DNA of 64,000 nt from Paenibacillaceae bacterium (GTDB lineage Bacteria; Bacillota; Bacilli; Paenibacillales; Paenibacillaceae). The translations under genes were made by a program, and so were the position numbers. A model generated the notes under the pieces. The model was not told the DNA's origin, did no database searches, and saw only the letters and a program-made list of their open reading frames with translations. This document shows, piece by piece, positions 24,701 through 34,720 of this stretch (within the stretch, counting starts at the first letter, position 1; every line of letters starts with the position of its first letter). Location of the stretch: NCBI GenBank assembly GCA_004134985.1, contig REGQ01000025.1, forward strand, positions 1 to 64,000, given 5' to 3'.

Positions 24701-25909
24701 ATGCCGATTATCGAGGTGAACAAACTTACCAAAATTTTTGGAGCAGATCCTAAACGTGCGGTGCCTTTATTGAAGGATGGCTGGAGTAAGGAAAAGATTT
24801 TTAAAGAGACGAAGCTGACCGTAGGGGTTAATCAGGCGAGCTTCAGCATTGAAGCGGGCCAAATTTTCGTCGTCATGGGTCTGTCCGGCAGCGGGAAATC
24901 AACACTTGTTCGCCTGCTCAACCGGCTTATTGAAGCCACATCGGGCGAAATATTTTTTAATGGCAAAGATGTGCTGCAGATGAATGCAGAGCAGCTTCGT
25001 CAATTCCGCCGCAAGAACATGGGCATGGTATTTCAGAAATTTGCGTTGTTTCCGCATCGAACCGTTATACAAAATGTAGAGTACGGTCTTGAGGTGCAGG
25101 GAATCGGCAAGGCGGAGCGCAGGAAAATGGCGATGCAGTCATTGGAGCTCGTCGGCCTCAAAAACTGGGAAAACAGTTATCCCAATGAGCTGAGCGGCGG
25201 CATGCAGCAGCGGGTAGGATTGGCACGCGGGCTCGCCAACGATCCTGACATTCTGCTCATGGATGAGGCGTTCAGCGCGCTTGATCCGCTAATTCGTAAA
25301 GATATGCAGGATGAGCTCGTGGAATTGCAATCCAAAATGAAAAAAACAATTATATTTATTACCCATGACTTGGATGAAGCGCTGCGGATCGGCGATCAGA
25401 TCGCACTGATGAAAGACGGCAGCATTGTACAGATAGGGACACCGGAAGACATATTGATGCAGCCGGCCAACAAATACGTTGAGCGCTTTGTGGAAGACGT
25501 CGATCTATCCAAAGTATTGACTGCTGCTCATATTATGCGCAAGCCTGAGACGATATCGACCGAACGGGGACCGCGTGTTGCTCTGCAATTAATGCGTGAG
25601 CGCGGTGTATCCAGTCTGTATGTTGTCGACAAAGGCATGAAGCTGATCGGGGTTATTATCGCAGAAGATGCGGCTCGGGCGATCAAAGAAGGGCTTGCGA
25701 TGGAGGATATCGTACAGCGTGAGCTGCCGAGTGTATCGCCAGATACGCTGCTTAACGAGCTTTTTGAATTAATGGGCAATACCAGACTCCCAGTAGCCGT
25801 TGTGGATGAGAACGGCAGATTGAAGGGAATTGTAATTAAGGGCGCTGTGCTGGCCGCATTGGCCGGCAATACGATACCAGAAGCAGGTGGACAAATTGGA
25901 AATTCCTAA
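24701..25909 (+). CDS. opuAA: glycine betaine/proline betaine ABC transporter ATPase
   Basis: A 402-aa ATPase of the OpuAA/ProV type. Walker A is GLSGSGKST near residue 60, signature LSGGMQQR near 165 and Walker B ILLMDEAF near 186. Two C-terminal CBS domains (about 270-395) serve as ionic-strength or c-di-AMP sensors in this family. ATG 24701 follows AGGGGGG by 6 bases; an in-frame start at 24677 is less likely. It is the first gene of a three-gene operon, overlapping the permease gene by 23 bases. Confidence 0.95.
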   Translation: MPIIEVNKLTKIFGADPKRAVPLLKDGWSKEKIFKETKLTVGVNQASFSIEAGQIFVVMGLSGSGKSTLVRLLNRLIEATSGEIFFNGKDVLQMNAEQLRQFRRKNMGMVFQKFALFPHRTVIQNVEYGLEVQGIGKAERRKMAMQSLELVGLKNWENSYPNELSGGMQQRVGLARGLANDPDILLMDEAFSALDPLIRKDMQDELVELQSKMKKTIIFITHDLDEALRIGDQIALMKDGSIVQIGTPEDILMQPANKYVERFVEDVDLSKVLTAAHIMRKPETISTERGPRVALQLMRERGVSSLYVVDKGMKLIGVIIAEDAARAIKEGLAMEDIVQRELPSVSPDTLLNELFELMGNTRLPVAVVDENGRLKGIVIKGAVLAALAGNTIPEAGGQIGNS

Positions 25910-26735
25910 AATACCGCTTGGCAGTTGGATCGAGTCGATCGAGGCATGGCTTAGCCTGCACTTCAAGTTTCTATTCGATGCTATCAGCTTTGTCATCGGA
26001 CAGATTGTGAATGGTCTTGAGTATGTGCTTCGGGAACCTCCGGCGCTTGTGATGATCATCCTTATGACCGCATTGGTTTGGTATATTGCGAAATGGAGGA
26101 TGGGTGTATTCACCCTGCTGGGTTTACTGTTAATTGATAATCTTGGGTTTTGGGACCCTTCGATGCAGACGCTGGCGCTTGTGCTAACGGCCGCGCTGCT
26201 TTCCGTTATTATCGGCGTTCCGGTCGGCATTCTATGCTCGCGCAACAAATCCATTCAAAACGTGGTGACACCGGTGCTTGACTTTATGCAGACAATGCCA
26301 GCTTTTGTTTACTTGCTGCCTGCAATTACGTTTTTCTCACTGGGTGTCGTGCCGGGCGTCATTTCGTCGATTATTTTTGCCATTCCGCCGACCATCAGGC
26401 TCACTAACCTGGGCATCCGGCAAGTGCCGGAGGAGCTTGTAGAGGCTGCGGATGCATTCGGCTCTACACCAGCTCAGAAGCTGTTCAAGCTTCAACTGCC
26501 CATAGCGATGCCGACGATTATGGCAGGCATCAACCAGACGATCATGCTGTCGCTGTCGATGGTCGTTATCGCGTCCATGATCGGGGCTCAAGGTGTCGGC
26601 AATATTGTCTATCGTGCCGTCACACAGACTAAAACAGGTGTCGGTTTTGAAGCGGGGCTAGCAATTGTTATTATGGCAATTTTACTGGACCGGCTGACAC
26701 AAAACTTAATTCGTAAACGCAAAAAAGCGCAGTGA
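25887..26735 (+). CDS. opuAB: glycine betaine/proline betaine ABC transporter permease
   Basis: A 282-aa inner-membrane permease, the same length as Bacillus subtilis OpuAB. The N-terminus MDKLEIPKIPLG resembles that family, which supports the GTG start at 25887 inside the ATPase gene. The EAA-type motif PEELVEAADAFGSTPAQKLF near residues 175-195 contacts the ATPase. It is translationally coupled to opuAA. Confidence 0.94.
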   Translation: MDKLEIPKIPLGSWIESIEAWLSLHFKFLFDAISFVIGQIVNGLEYVLREPPALVMIILMTALVWYIAKWRMGVFTLLGLLLIDNLGFWDPSMQTLALVLTAALLSVIIGVPVGILCSRNKSIQNVVTPVLDFMQTMPAFVYLLPAITFFSLGVVPGVISSIIFAIPPTIRLTNLGIRQVPEELVEAADAFGSTPAQKLFKLQLPIAMPTIMAGINQTIMLSLSMVVIASMIGAQGVGNIVYRAVTQTKTGVGFEAGLAIVIMAILLDRLTQNLIRKRKKAQ

Positions 26736-26758
26736 TTTAATTTATACAAGGGGGAATT

Positions 26759-27670
26759 ATGTTGAAGAAATTTAATCTGTTCGTTGTGGCTATTGTTGCT
26801 GTTGTGCTGCTTGCCGCTTGTGGTGCCAAAGAAAACACGGGATCAAACACAAACCCCGACACATCCGGTACGGGCGGGAATAATGAGAAGAAGGAAATTA
26901 AACTGGCATATGTCGCATGGGATTCGGAGATTGCCAGCACCTATGTTGTTAAGGAAGTATTGGAGCAAAAGCTGGGATACAAAGTTGACATGCTGCAAGT
27001 AGATGCAGGCCCGATGTTCGCAGGTGTTGCAGACGGCAGCGCAGATGCGATGGTTGCCGCTTGGCTGCCCGCTACACATGAGTCCTATATTGAGCAATAC
27101 GGTGACAGGCTGGTCGATCTGGGCCCGAACCTGAACGGCACCAAGCTGGGTCTTGCTGTTCCATCTTACATGGATATTACCAGTATTGAGGATCTTGCCA
27201 ATGGTGATGTAGGTGCAGAGGTTGATCATAAAATCATCGGCATTGAGCCAGGTGCAGGTCTGATGATGGCGACAGAAAAAATGGTTGAAGAATACGGTCT
27301 GGACAAATGGACAGTACTGGAAAGCTCTTCAGCTGCTATGGCACAGGAGCTGCAGAAGGCATACAAAGCGGAGCAGCCGATTATTGTAACTGGATGGACG
27401 CCTCACTGGATGTTCGCTGCGATGGATCTGAAATATCTCGATGATCCAAAAGGCGTGTATGGCGCTGACGAGCAAATTCATACGATGACGCGTCAAGGCT
27501 TGGAAGAAGATAAGGCTGACGCTTTCAGAGTTCTGGATAATTTCTCCTGGACACCGGATGATATGGCCGAAGTCATGGTTGAAATTATGGAGGGAAGCTC
27601 CCCGGAAGATGCAGCAAAAGCATGGGTTGACAGCAATGAGGACAAAGTCAACGCGTGGATTGGGTCTTAA
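26759..27670 (+). CDS. opuAC: glycine betaine-binding lipoprotein
   Basis: A 303-aa lipoprotein with lipobox LAAC (Cys near residue 21) and a Gly/Asn/Thr-rich linker, then an OpuAC-type binding domain from about residue 42. The aromatic-rich segment GWTPHWMF near residue 220 fits the Trp cage that binds the quaternary ammonium group. It completes the importer for osmoprotection. Immediately after it stands a strong terminator. Confidence 0.94.
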   Translation: MLKKFNLFVVAIVAVVLLAACGAKENTGSNTNPDTSGTGGNNEKKEIKLAYVAWDSEIASTYVVKEVLEQKLGYKVDMLQVDAGPMFAGVADGSADAMVAAWLPATHESYIEQYGDRLVDLGPNLNGTKLGLAVPSYMDITSIEDLANGDVGAEVDHKIIGIEPGAGLMMATEKMVEEYGLDKWTVLESSSAAMAQELQKAYKAEQPIIVTGWTPHWMFAAMDLKYLDDPKGVYGADEQIHTMTRQGLEEDKADAFRVLDNFSWTPDDMAEVMVEIMEGSSPEDAAKAWVDSNEDKVNAWIGS

Positions 27671-27697
27671 TAGGTAACCGTACAATAGCAATGTAAT

Positions 27698-27732
27698 GAA
27701 ATCCCCCGCAGCTATCGGCTGCGGGGGATTTC
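27698..27732 (+). terminator. terminator of opuA
   Basis: GAAATCCCCCGCAGC (27698-27712) pairs perfectly with GCTGCGGGGGATTTC (27718-27732), a 15-bp GC-rich stem with a 5-base loop. Confidence 0.85.
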
Positions 27733-28088
27733 ACATAACCGGATTTGGGGAAGTTGTTCTGCCGGTCGATTCTATGTGTGGTGGAGTCCGGTCAGATGCC
27801 CCGATTGGCGCATCTTTGTATCTAAGGGAGCCAGACGGCACGCTCTTTATCCTCTCTCCGGGTGTTAACGTCCCTGACCAGTTCATCCGTACGATTCGTA
27901 TGGCCTATGATTGAAGCCATTTGCCGCTTTTTGTCGAACTATGTCGTAATTTCGATGAAAATTCGAGTATATTGTCGACAAGTTTTTACAAAAAACTTAA
28001 CATATAAAGCGTATAATAATGAAATAGCTTGATCATCAGCTTAGAATGTAATGTCGTAAAATAGGAGCGACCCTGATCGGGGTGTGTG
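27733..28088. other. upstream region of the Spo0E-like gene with 0A-box-like sites
   Basis: TGTCGAA, the core of the Spo0A binding site, is at 27932-27938. Near-matches TGTCGTA (27942-27948) and TGTCGAC (27973-27979) follow, and TATAAT at 28012-28017 could be a -10 element. The first two sites are one helical turn apart. No convincing gene lies between the opuA terminator and 28089. Confidence 0.45.
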
Positions 28089-28759
<671 letters not shown>

Positions 28760-28812
28760 TTATGTTTGCTTGAATGATTTATACAACGAACAAATATTCC
28801 TTGTTAACAGCT

Positions 28813-28906
28813 TGTGCATATAATTGTGGATAACTTAATTTTATTCACAGAGTTATCCACTTTTTATCCCAAACGCCTGTTAGTATTGTGGATAAGTTGT
28901 GAATAA
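28813..28906. promoter_or_regulatory. dense cluster of DnaA boxes
   Basis: Four exact TTATNCACA matches occur within 82 bp: TGTGGATAA at 28825-28833 (minus), TTATTCACA at 28841-28849 (plus), TGTGGATAA at 28887-28895 (minus) and TGTGAATAA at 28898-28906 (minus). TTATCCACT at 28853-28861 and TGTGCATAT at 28813-28821 each miss by one base. The cluster fills the gap between tadA and the histidine kinase, ending 80 bases before the kinase start. About two exact matches would be expected by chance in the whole window. Confidence 0.75.
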
Positions 28907-28985
28907 ATGAAGTGAGCTGCTAGATCAGGTGTCCGATTAACAATTGTTTATAGAATATCATACTTTGCAAAGGGTGTGTCTTCTG

Positions 28986-30929
28986 TTGTCGGTAAAAACC
29001 AAGCTATCCTTCATGATCTCATTCATTGTACTCTTATTGTTGGCGATGAATGTGGTTCTGAACGATTATTGGGCGCGCAGAAATCTTCGTTCTGCTGCAG
29101 AAGCGGAAATGCTCCGAATTTCTACGCATATGGGAGTCTCAATCAGCAAATTCCGCAACAGCTTGAATGTGATAGATGAACTACTGACGCTCCCCGATGG
29201 TCGTTCTATAGGAGATTATGTTCCCCCTGACAAACTGAACGAATTTTATAAATCTGTTGGACCGAACATTATGATGGAGAAAATGATTGATGCCCATCCT
29301 GGTGTATTGGATATAATGCTGTTCAGTTCAAGCAAACAGGACAAGGCCGTTTCGACGGAAGAGGACGTGTGGGCCAATCAGTTTTTTCAGTTTCATATGA
29401 ACAAATTGGAAGATTTCGTGGAGAACAGTCAGGAAAGGGAACTGATTGAGCAGACGTTTGAAGGAGAGACTGTCGTCTATGAAACGCATTTGGGTACCAG
29501 GGAGGTGCTCAAGGGGTTTTTCCCCAGTTCGGATAACCCGCCCTATGTTCTTGGCATCGTGCTTGATAAGGAAATGGCGGTGGATAAAGCTGTGGAAGAA
29601 CAGCGGCTCAATCAGGTGATCATCGCTGTGGCACTGCTTATTGTGTTTGCTTTCTGCAGTTATTTGCTGTCCGGTACGATTATTCGACCGATCCGGGCCA
29701 TTTTATGGAAGGTAAACGAGGTTGCCTTGGGCAGATTTGATGCGCCGATTGCCGTCAAGAGCAAGGATGAGCTTGGACAACTAGCGATCCGGATTAATGC
29801 GATGTCCAAAAATCTTGGAATTTATATGAACAAGCTAAAGATGGCCTTTGAAGAGAACAGTGTAATGAAGGAATACCTTGAATCGTTTATTAACCATACA
29901 ACGGATGCAATTCATGTTGTTGATATGCAAGGACGAGTGACACAGGTGAATCTTGCTTTTGAAGAACTGTTCGGATGGTCGTCCGAAGAGGCGATTGGCC
30001 ACGTCCTGCCCCTTGTGCCGGAGCCATACGCCGAAGAAGAGCAGCAAGCGATACAAGCGTTGACTGCCGGCAAGGTGCTTGGAGCTCGCGAGACGATGCG
30101 AATGACCAAAAGCGGGGAATGGATTGCTGTCAGCGTGACGACATCGCCCATTCGTGATCGCCGCGGCGCAATGTGGGCAGTTGCCAGTATTACACGGGAT
30201 ATGACAAGCCGCAACAAAATGGACGAGTTGCTCCGGCAGTCGGAGAAGCTGACCACTGTGGGGCAATTGGCCGCAGGTGTCGCGCATGAGATCCGCAATC
30301 CGCTCACTACGCTGCGAGGCTTTCTGCAGCTGCAGCAGCAGACGAACAAGTTTAATGTACGACATACCGATATTATGCTGTCGGAACTGGATCGCATCAA
30401 TCTTATCGTAGGGGAATTCCTTATTTTGGCGAAGCCACAGGCCAGCAAGTTTGAAATCAAGGATGTACGGTTTGTGTTGGGGGATGTCATATCGCTGCTT
30501 GATAGTCAGGCGCATTTATGCAACGTTATCTTTATAACGGATTTCTGTGAAGAACCTTGTGAAATTTCCTGTGAGGAAAATCAATTAAAGCAGGTTTTCA
30601 TTAATATATTGAAAAATGCAATTGAGGCGATGCTCCAAGGCGGGGAGATCTGGATTCGTGTCAAGCCGGAAGGGCGGCATATTAAAATTGAGATTAAAGA
30701 TTCAGGTTCAGGCATTCCCGAGGAGATGATCTCCAAAATCGGCAATCCTTTCGTTACCGGCAAGGAAACCGGAACCGGTCTTGGAATTATGGTCAGCCAA
30801 CGAATTATTGACCACCATCATGGAATGATGGAGATCAGCAGCACAGTGGATGTCGGTACTACCGTAACCATTGCATTGCCTACAATTCCAAAACAGGGAG
30901 ACACAACAGGCGGGAATAAGTTATCCTAA
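28986..30929 (+). CDS. PAS-containing sensor histidine kinase, sporulation-kinase type
   Basis: A 647-aa membrane kinase. The first membrane segment is near residues 8-27 (FMISFIVLLLLAMNVVLN), followed by a ~190-residue extracytoplasmic sensor, a second segment near 215-238 and a HAMP linker (TIIRPIRAILWKVNEVALGR). A PAS domain lies at about 298-408, the phospho-acceptor box VAHEIRNPLTTLRGFL has its His near 436, and the ATP-binding domain (about 520-640) has the N box ILKNAIEAM and GTGLGIMVSQRI. No response regulator gene is adjacent, as for phosphorelay kinases feeding Spo0F. TTG 28986 is chosen, 9 bases after AAAGGGTG. A DnaA-box cluster lies just upstream. Confidence 0.88.
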   Translation: MSVKTKLSFMISFIVLLLLAMNVVLNDYWARRNLRSAAEAEMLRISTHMGVSISKFRNSLNVIDELLTLPDGRSIGDYVPPDKLNEFYKSVGPNIMMEKMIDAHPGVLDIMLFSSSKQDKAVSTEEDVWANQFFQFHMNKLEDFVENSQERELIEQTFEGETVVYETHLGTREVLKGFFPSSDNPPYVLGIVLDKEMAVDKAVEEQRLNQVIIAVALLIVFAFCSYLLSGTIIRPIRAILWKVNEVALGRFDAPIAVKSKDELGQLAIRINAMSKNLGIYMNKLKMAFEENSVMKEYLESFINHTTDAIHVVDMQGRVTQVNLAFEELFGWSSEEAIGHVLPLVPEPYAEEEQQAIQALTAGKVLGARETMRMTKSGEWIAVSVTTSPIRDRRGAMWAVASITRDMTSRNKMDELLRQSEKLTTVGQLAAGVAHEIRNPLTTLRGFLQLQQQTNKFNVRHTDIMLSELDRINLIVGEFLILAKPQASKFEIKDVRFVLGDVISLLDSQAHLCNVIFITDFCEEPCEISCEENQLKQVFINILKNAIEAMLQGGEIWIRVKPEGRHIKIEIKDSGSGIPEEMISKIGNPFVTGKETGTGLGIMVSQRIIDHHHGMMEISSTVDVGTTVTIALPTIPKQGDTTGGNKLS

Positions 30930-30989
30930 TACTGTAGGTCAAAAGACGATTCACAGGTGGACGAATTGTCCATGAAAGGATAGATGGAT

Positions 30990-31736
30990 ATGGGAAGCGA
31001 GGGGCTGAACGCCGTCGGAAATTATCGCGCGCTTGTCGCAGGAGCGACCGGATTAGTTGGCAGTGAACTCATTCGGCAGTTGATCGCCGATGAGCAGTAT
31101 GGGTCAGTAACCGCCATCGCCAGACAGGAGCGGCCTGAAGGCATTGATGACCCGGCTGGCAAGCTGACATGGATAAAGGCTAATTGGGAGCACTTGGAGC
31201 GGGAGATTGACGGCCTCCAGGTCGATGTGGTATTCTCCGCGCTGGGTACAACGATAAAGAAAGCAGGAAGCCGTGAAGCCTTCCGGCAGGTTGACCTGGT
31301 CTACCCGGTGAAGCTGGCCGATTGGGCTGCGCGCAACAAGGTCAAGCAATTTCATTCCATATCGTCTATAGGAGCCGTAGAGAAATCCCTTTTCTTCTAC
31401 AGCCGGATAAAAGGAGAGATGGAAGCCGCCTTACAGGCATCGCACATCCCTTCCATTCATTTATATCGGCCATCATTGCTGCTGGGCAACCGCACGGAGC
31501 ATCGCAGAGGAGAAGAATGGGCAGCTGCTCTCTCCAGACGGATGGGCTTCCTGTGGCGTGGGCCATTATCCCGATATCGACCTATTCACGCCAGCGAGGT
31601 CGCCAGGGCAGTCCGCAAGTCAGCGGCCAGCGCCTTCGGCCAGCAGGCAGAAGCTGTATACATCTACGAATCCCATCAAATGATAGCCATGGGAGCTGCG
31701 AGGTCGAAAGGAGAAGGGACAACGGATGCGAATTAA
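30990..31736 (+). CDS. NAD(P)-binding Rossmann-fold protein (atypical SDR)
   Basis: A 248-aa protein with the nucleotide-binding motif GATGLVGSELIRQL near residues 14-27 and VVFSALGTTIKKAGS after the fourth strand, as in HTATIP2/NmrA-like atypical short-chain dehydrogenases. The segment FHSISSIGAVEKSLFFYSRIKG holds the region of the usual Tyr-Lys pair, in the variant form YSRIKG. The substrate is unknown. ATG 30990 is better spaced from GAAAGGA than ATG 30984. Its end overlaps the pseudouridine synthase gene by 11 bases, so the two are co-translated. Confidence 0.82.
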   Translation: MGSEGLNAVGNYRALVAGATGLVGSELIRQLIADEQYGSVTAIARQERPEGIDDPAGKLTWIKANWEHLEREIDGLQVDVVFSALGTTIKKAGSREAFRQVDLVYPVKLADWAARNKVKQFHSISSIGAVEKSLFFYSRIKGEMEAALQASHIPSIHLYRPSLLLGNRTEHRRGEEWAAALSRRMGFLWRGPLSRYRPIHASEVARAVRKSAASAFGQQAEAVYIYESHQMIAMGAARSKGEGTTDAN

Positions 31737-32430
31737 CAAATGGATAAGTGAGACAGGCTATTGTTCACGGCGTGAGGCAGACAAGCTGGTTGCCGGCGGG
31801 CGTGTGACAATCAACGGCCAACCGGCAGAGCTAGGCAGTCAGGCGACGGCAGGGGATGAGGTTCGCATCGATGGACAATTAGTTGGCGAAAGCAGACGTC
31901 ATGTCTACTTGGCTCTGAACAAGCCGATTGGTATAACAAGCACAACTGAATTGCATATTCCGGGCAATATTGTTGACTTTGTTGGACATACGGAACGCAT
32001 TTTTCCGATTGGCCGCCTGGATAAAGATTCGCAGGGTCTTATTCTGATGACAAATGACGGCGATATTGTTAATCGGATTTTACGTGCGGAAGGCAGTCAT
32101 GAGAAAGAATATATCGTGACGCTGGATCGGCCGATAACCGCATCGTTTGTGAAAGGAATGAGCGAAGGGGTCAAAATATTGGGGAGCATGACCCTTCCTT
32201 GCAAGGTAACTCCTATGGGCACCAAGACGCTGCGCATGGTTCTGACGGAAGGGAAAAATCGTCAAATCCGCAGAATGTGCAGTGCATTTGGCTATCAGGT
32301 GCGAAAGCTGGAGCGAGTCCGCATTATGAATATTCATCTGGACGATCTGCCGATCGGACAATGGCGGGATTTAACCCGCGAGGAGAAGGATGAACTGTTC
32401 GGCGTATTAAACTACCAGCCTGTCAACTAA
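31726..32430 (+). CDS. 23S rRNA pseudouridine synthase, RluF/RsuA type
   Basis: A 234-aa enzyme with an N-terminal S4 RNA-binding domain (residues 1-60, MRINKWISETGYCSRREADK) and the catalytic domain of the RsuA/RluB/E/F family. The catalytic Asp is in GRLDKDSQGL near residue 98, and EGKNRQIRRMCSAFGY near 175 is a further family motif. The motif set and length fit RluF, which modifies U2604 of 23S rRNA. AAAGGAGAAGGG precedes the ATG, inside the preceding gene. Confidence 0.92.
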   Translation: MRINKWISETGYCSRREADKLVAGGRVTINGQPAELGSQATAGDEVRIDGQLVGESRRHVYLALNKPIGITSTTELHIPGNIVDFVGHTERIFPIGRLDKDSQGLILMTNDGDIVNRILRAEGSHEKEYIVTLDRPITASFVKGMSEGVKILGSMTLPCKVTPMGTKTLRMVLTEGKNRQIRRMCSAFGYQVRKLERVRIMNIHLDDLPIGQWRDLTREEKDELFGVLNYQPVN

Positions 32431-32446
32431 CTGTTGAAGGATAAGA

Positions 32447-32497
32447 TTAACCCCCAGGATACCAACCGCTATAGCGGTGTGGCTTCCTGGGGGTTAA
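32447..32497. terminator. likely bidirectional terminator between rluF-like gene and motB
   Basis: TTAACCCCCAGGA (32447-32459) pairs with TCCTGGGGGTTAA (32485-32497), with a smaller hairpin ACCGC/GCGGT inside the loop. It lies between convergent genes. Confidence 0.7.
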
Positions 32498-32511
32498 TTG
32501 TGCATTGACTT

Positions 32512-33342
32512 CTATGTTTGGCTGACGGAAATTTCCTCGGCTTGTTCCGGATCGCTGTATTTGCGGATGATGGATACTTCAACCCGGCGGTTCTTTGCAC
32601 GCCCTTCAAAGGAGTCGTTGGAATCCACCGGCTGGAATTCGCCATAGGCTACGGAACTGAAGCGCTGCGGATTGACGTCCTTGTTCTCCAATAAAATATT
32701 AAGAAATGTAATCGCACGTTTGGAACTTAATTCCCAGTTCGATTCGAACTCGGCATTATAAATCGGCTCGTTGTCGGTATGGCCGGATACAACAATCTCA
32801 TACTCCGGGTAATCGACAAGCATTGTTGACAACGCCGCAGCCAGGTCGCGAGACTCCGGCTTCAGCTTGGCGCTGCCAGAGGGAAACAGCGCATTGTCGC
32901 TTATCGTAATCATGAGCTGTGACAGGTTCAGCTTCGTTTCAAGCTGTGTGGTCAAGCCTGCGGAGCGGATGTATTCATCCATCTGCTTTTTCAGCTTCTC
33001 CATATCCTGCTGCTCTTTCTTAATAAGCTCCTGCAGCGCTTGCTGCTTCTCTTTCTTCGTCTTAACTTGTCCGTCGTCGCCGCTTTTCTTTTCGCGGATT
33101 TTGTTATCCGCCTGCTGGCCGGTAGTTACGACCGCAGTGTTCTCAAGCACTCCGCTGCCGCTGTTGAAAGAAAGGCTGAAGGCTTTGCTCATTTCCTGAA
33201 GCTTCTGAACATCGACAGAGCTTGAGGCAAACAGTACAATGAATAAAGCGAGCAGCAGAGTCATCAGATCGGCATACGGAATCAGCCAGGATTCGTCAGC
33301 GTGTTCTTCATGATCATCATGCTTGCGCTTACGACTGCTCAC
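32512..33342 (-). CDS. motB: flagellar stator protein MotB
   Basis: A 276-aa inner-membrane protein that anchors the motor to peptidoglycan. A basic cytosolic tail is followed by one membrane segment with the proton-carrying Asp (IPYADLMTLLLALFIVLF, residues 22-39), a plug/linker coiled coil rich in Lys and Gln (about 75-120), and an OmpA-like peptidoglycan domain (about 140-265, VVSGHTDNEP ... GRAKNRRVEVSI). GTG 33342 follows GAAGGTG. It overlaps motA by 14 bases. Confidence 0.95.
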   Translation of the reverse strand: MSSRKRKHDDHEEHADESWLIPYADLMTLLLALFIVLFASSSVDVQKLQEMSKAFSLSFNSGSGVLENTAVVTTGQQADNKIREKKSGDDGQVKTKKEKQQALQELIKKEQQDMEKLKKQMDEYIRSAGLTTQLETKLNLSQLMITISDNALFPSGSAKLKPESRDLAAALSTMLVDYPEYEIVVSGHTDNEPIYNAEFESNWELSSKRAITFLNILLENKDVNPQRFSSVAYGEFQPVDSNDSFEGRAKNRRVEVSIIRKYSDPEQAEEISVSQT

Positions 33343-34126
33343 CTACAGCACCTTCCTTCTCATTCATTCTTTGACGCTCGGATGGTGTCAGGAAAACAGA
33401 CAATTTCTGATTGATTGCAATGGTTGATACACCAGATTGAATGGAAAGCAGTCCTTCGACCATCATGACCCGAATTTCCATTTCCCGTTTGGAGAGACGT
33501 TTCAGCTTGTTAGCGATCGGGTGCCATAATACATAACCGGTAAAGATACCAAGCAGCGTTGCCACGAATGCGGCTGCTATCGCCTGAGCGAGCTTGTCCA
33601 TGTCGCTCATGTCGCCAAGCGCTGCGATCAGACCGATTACCGCTCCCAATACCCCAAGCGTCGGCGCGTACATGCCGGCCTGGGAAAAGATTAGCGCGCC
33701 TGATTTATGGCGCTCTTCCGTTGCTGCGATATCTTCCAGAAGAACATCGCGTACAAAATCCTGATCATTGCCGTCAATAATCATACGCATACCGTTGCGC
33801 AGGAATGAATCTTCAATCTCATCAACTTTGGTTTCCAGAGCCAGCAAGCCTTCGCGGCGGGTAATCGTCGCCCAATCCATGAACAACCGGATGAGTTCTT
33901 CGCGTGGTACCAAGCGTTGAGCCATGAACGTAATTTTCAGCAATTTTGGGAACTTGGCGACTTCCGACATGGGGAATCCGATACACAGAGATGCTGCGGT
34001 TCCCACGATAATAATGACGAATGCAGCAGGGTTAACTAGCGCTGTCAGTGGGGCATGCTTTAGAAACATACCGAGAATGACAGCAGTCAAACCGAGAATA
34101 ATACCGATTATAGTAGATTTTTCCAT
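33329..34126 (-). CDS. motA: flagellar stator protein MotA
   Basis: A 265-aa inner-membrane protein with four membrane segments (about 4-22, 33-52, 150-170, 183-203) and a large cytosolic loop between the second and third (FMDWATITRREGLLALETKV, charged residues for FliG contact). The Pro residues of the third and fourth segments (YAPTLGVLGAVIGL, and the later VLWHPIANK) are present. ATG 34126 follows GGAAGGG. Transcribed before motB; it forms the proton channel with it. Confidence 0.95.
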   Translation of the reverse strand: MEKSTIIGIILGLTAVILGMFLKHAPLTALVNPAAFVIIIVGTAASLCIGFPMSEVAKFPKLLKITFMAQRLVPREELIRLFMDWATITRREGLLALETKVDEIEDSFLRNGMRMIIDGNDQDFVRDVLLEDIAATEERHKSGALIFSQAGMYAPTLGVLGAVIGLIAALGDMSDMDKLAQAIAAAFVATLLGIFTGYVLWHPIANKLKRLSKREMEIRVMMVEGLLSIQSGVSTIAINQKLSVFLTPSERQRMNEKEGAVGEQS

Positions 34127-34398
34127 AAGACAACCCTTCCAGTTCGATATGTATAGGCATGCAGTTGACTGTTGTGCACAGCGTCAGCCAAATTCCGCTT
34201 TCTATACTTTATATCGTCAAAAATGCGAACTAGATTAGAGCAAAAGCACAGAATTGTGATTGAATTGCGAAGAATTGATCTAAAATATAAGAAAGCACAA
34301 GTTTTTTCGTATATACTGGCATTATATGATAATTGAAAATAATGCGATTGCTGCCCCCAAGCGGGTAGTTTATTGACGAAACGGAGGCAAAGCAGACG

Positions 34399-34692
34399 AT
34401 GGGCGTTAGGCATGGACGTGAGTATCGAGATATTCTTAAGGATTTGACCGAAGCGGTCGGGGCAATTGGGAGCAGCTATTCGTTTTTCGAAATGTCGGAG
34501 GAGGAATGGGGCGAGCTTGGCGTGGAAGAACGTTCGGAAGTGATGGAAGCGCTGGCGGACGATGTGTTCTACGGCCTGGGTGTAGAGCCCGTCATTCAGG
34601 TAGGGCAAGGCACGGTGACCTATCACCAGAAGTTTCATATTATAGAGGTGGCTGTGGATGGCAAGGAAGTTCGGATTGTACGCCTAACCTGA
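34399..34692 (+). CDS. conserved hypothetical protein, 97 aa
   Basis: A small acidic soluble protein that I do not recognise. A helical N-terminal half (EYRDILKDLTEAVGAIG, then MSEEEWGELGVEERSEVMEAL) is followed by a beta C-terminal half ending HIIEVAVDGKEVRIVRLT. ACGGAGGC precedes the ATG. It is followed after 28 bases by the pterin dehydratase gene, probably in one transcript. Confidence 0.75.
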   Translation: MGVRHGREYRDILKDLTEAVGAIGSSYSFFEMSEEEWGELGVEERSEVMEALADDVFYGLGVEPVIQVGQGTVTYHQKFHIIEVAVDGKEVRIVRLT

Positions 34693-34720
34693 AGATTAAA
34701 GCTGAGGAGCGTGATCAAAG

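Noticed and set aside
27696-27914. Open frame of 72 codons after opuAC
   Set aside because: It starts inside the opuA terminator; the inner ATG has no ribosome binding site, and the product is unfamiliar.
28813-28906. Chromosomal replication origin
   Set aside because: DnaA boxes are dense, but dnaA, dnaN, rpmH and gyrase genes are absent and no AT-rich unwinding element with a trio-like motif is evident.
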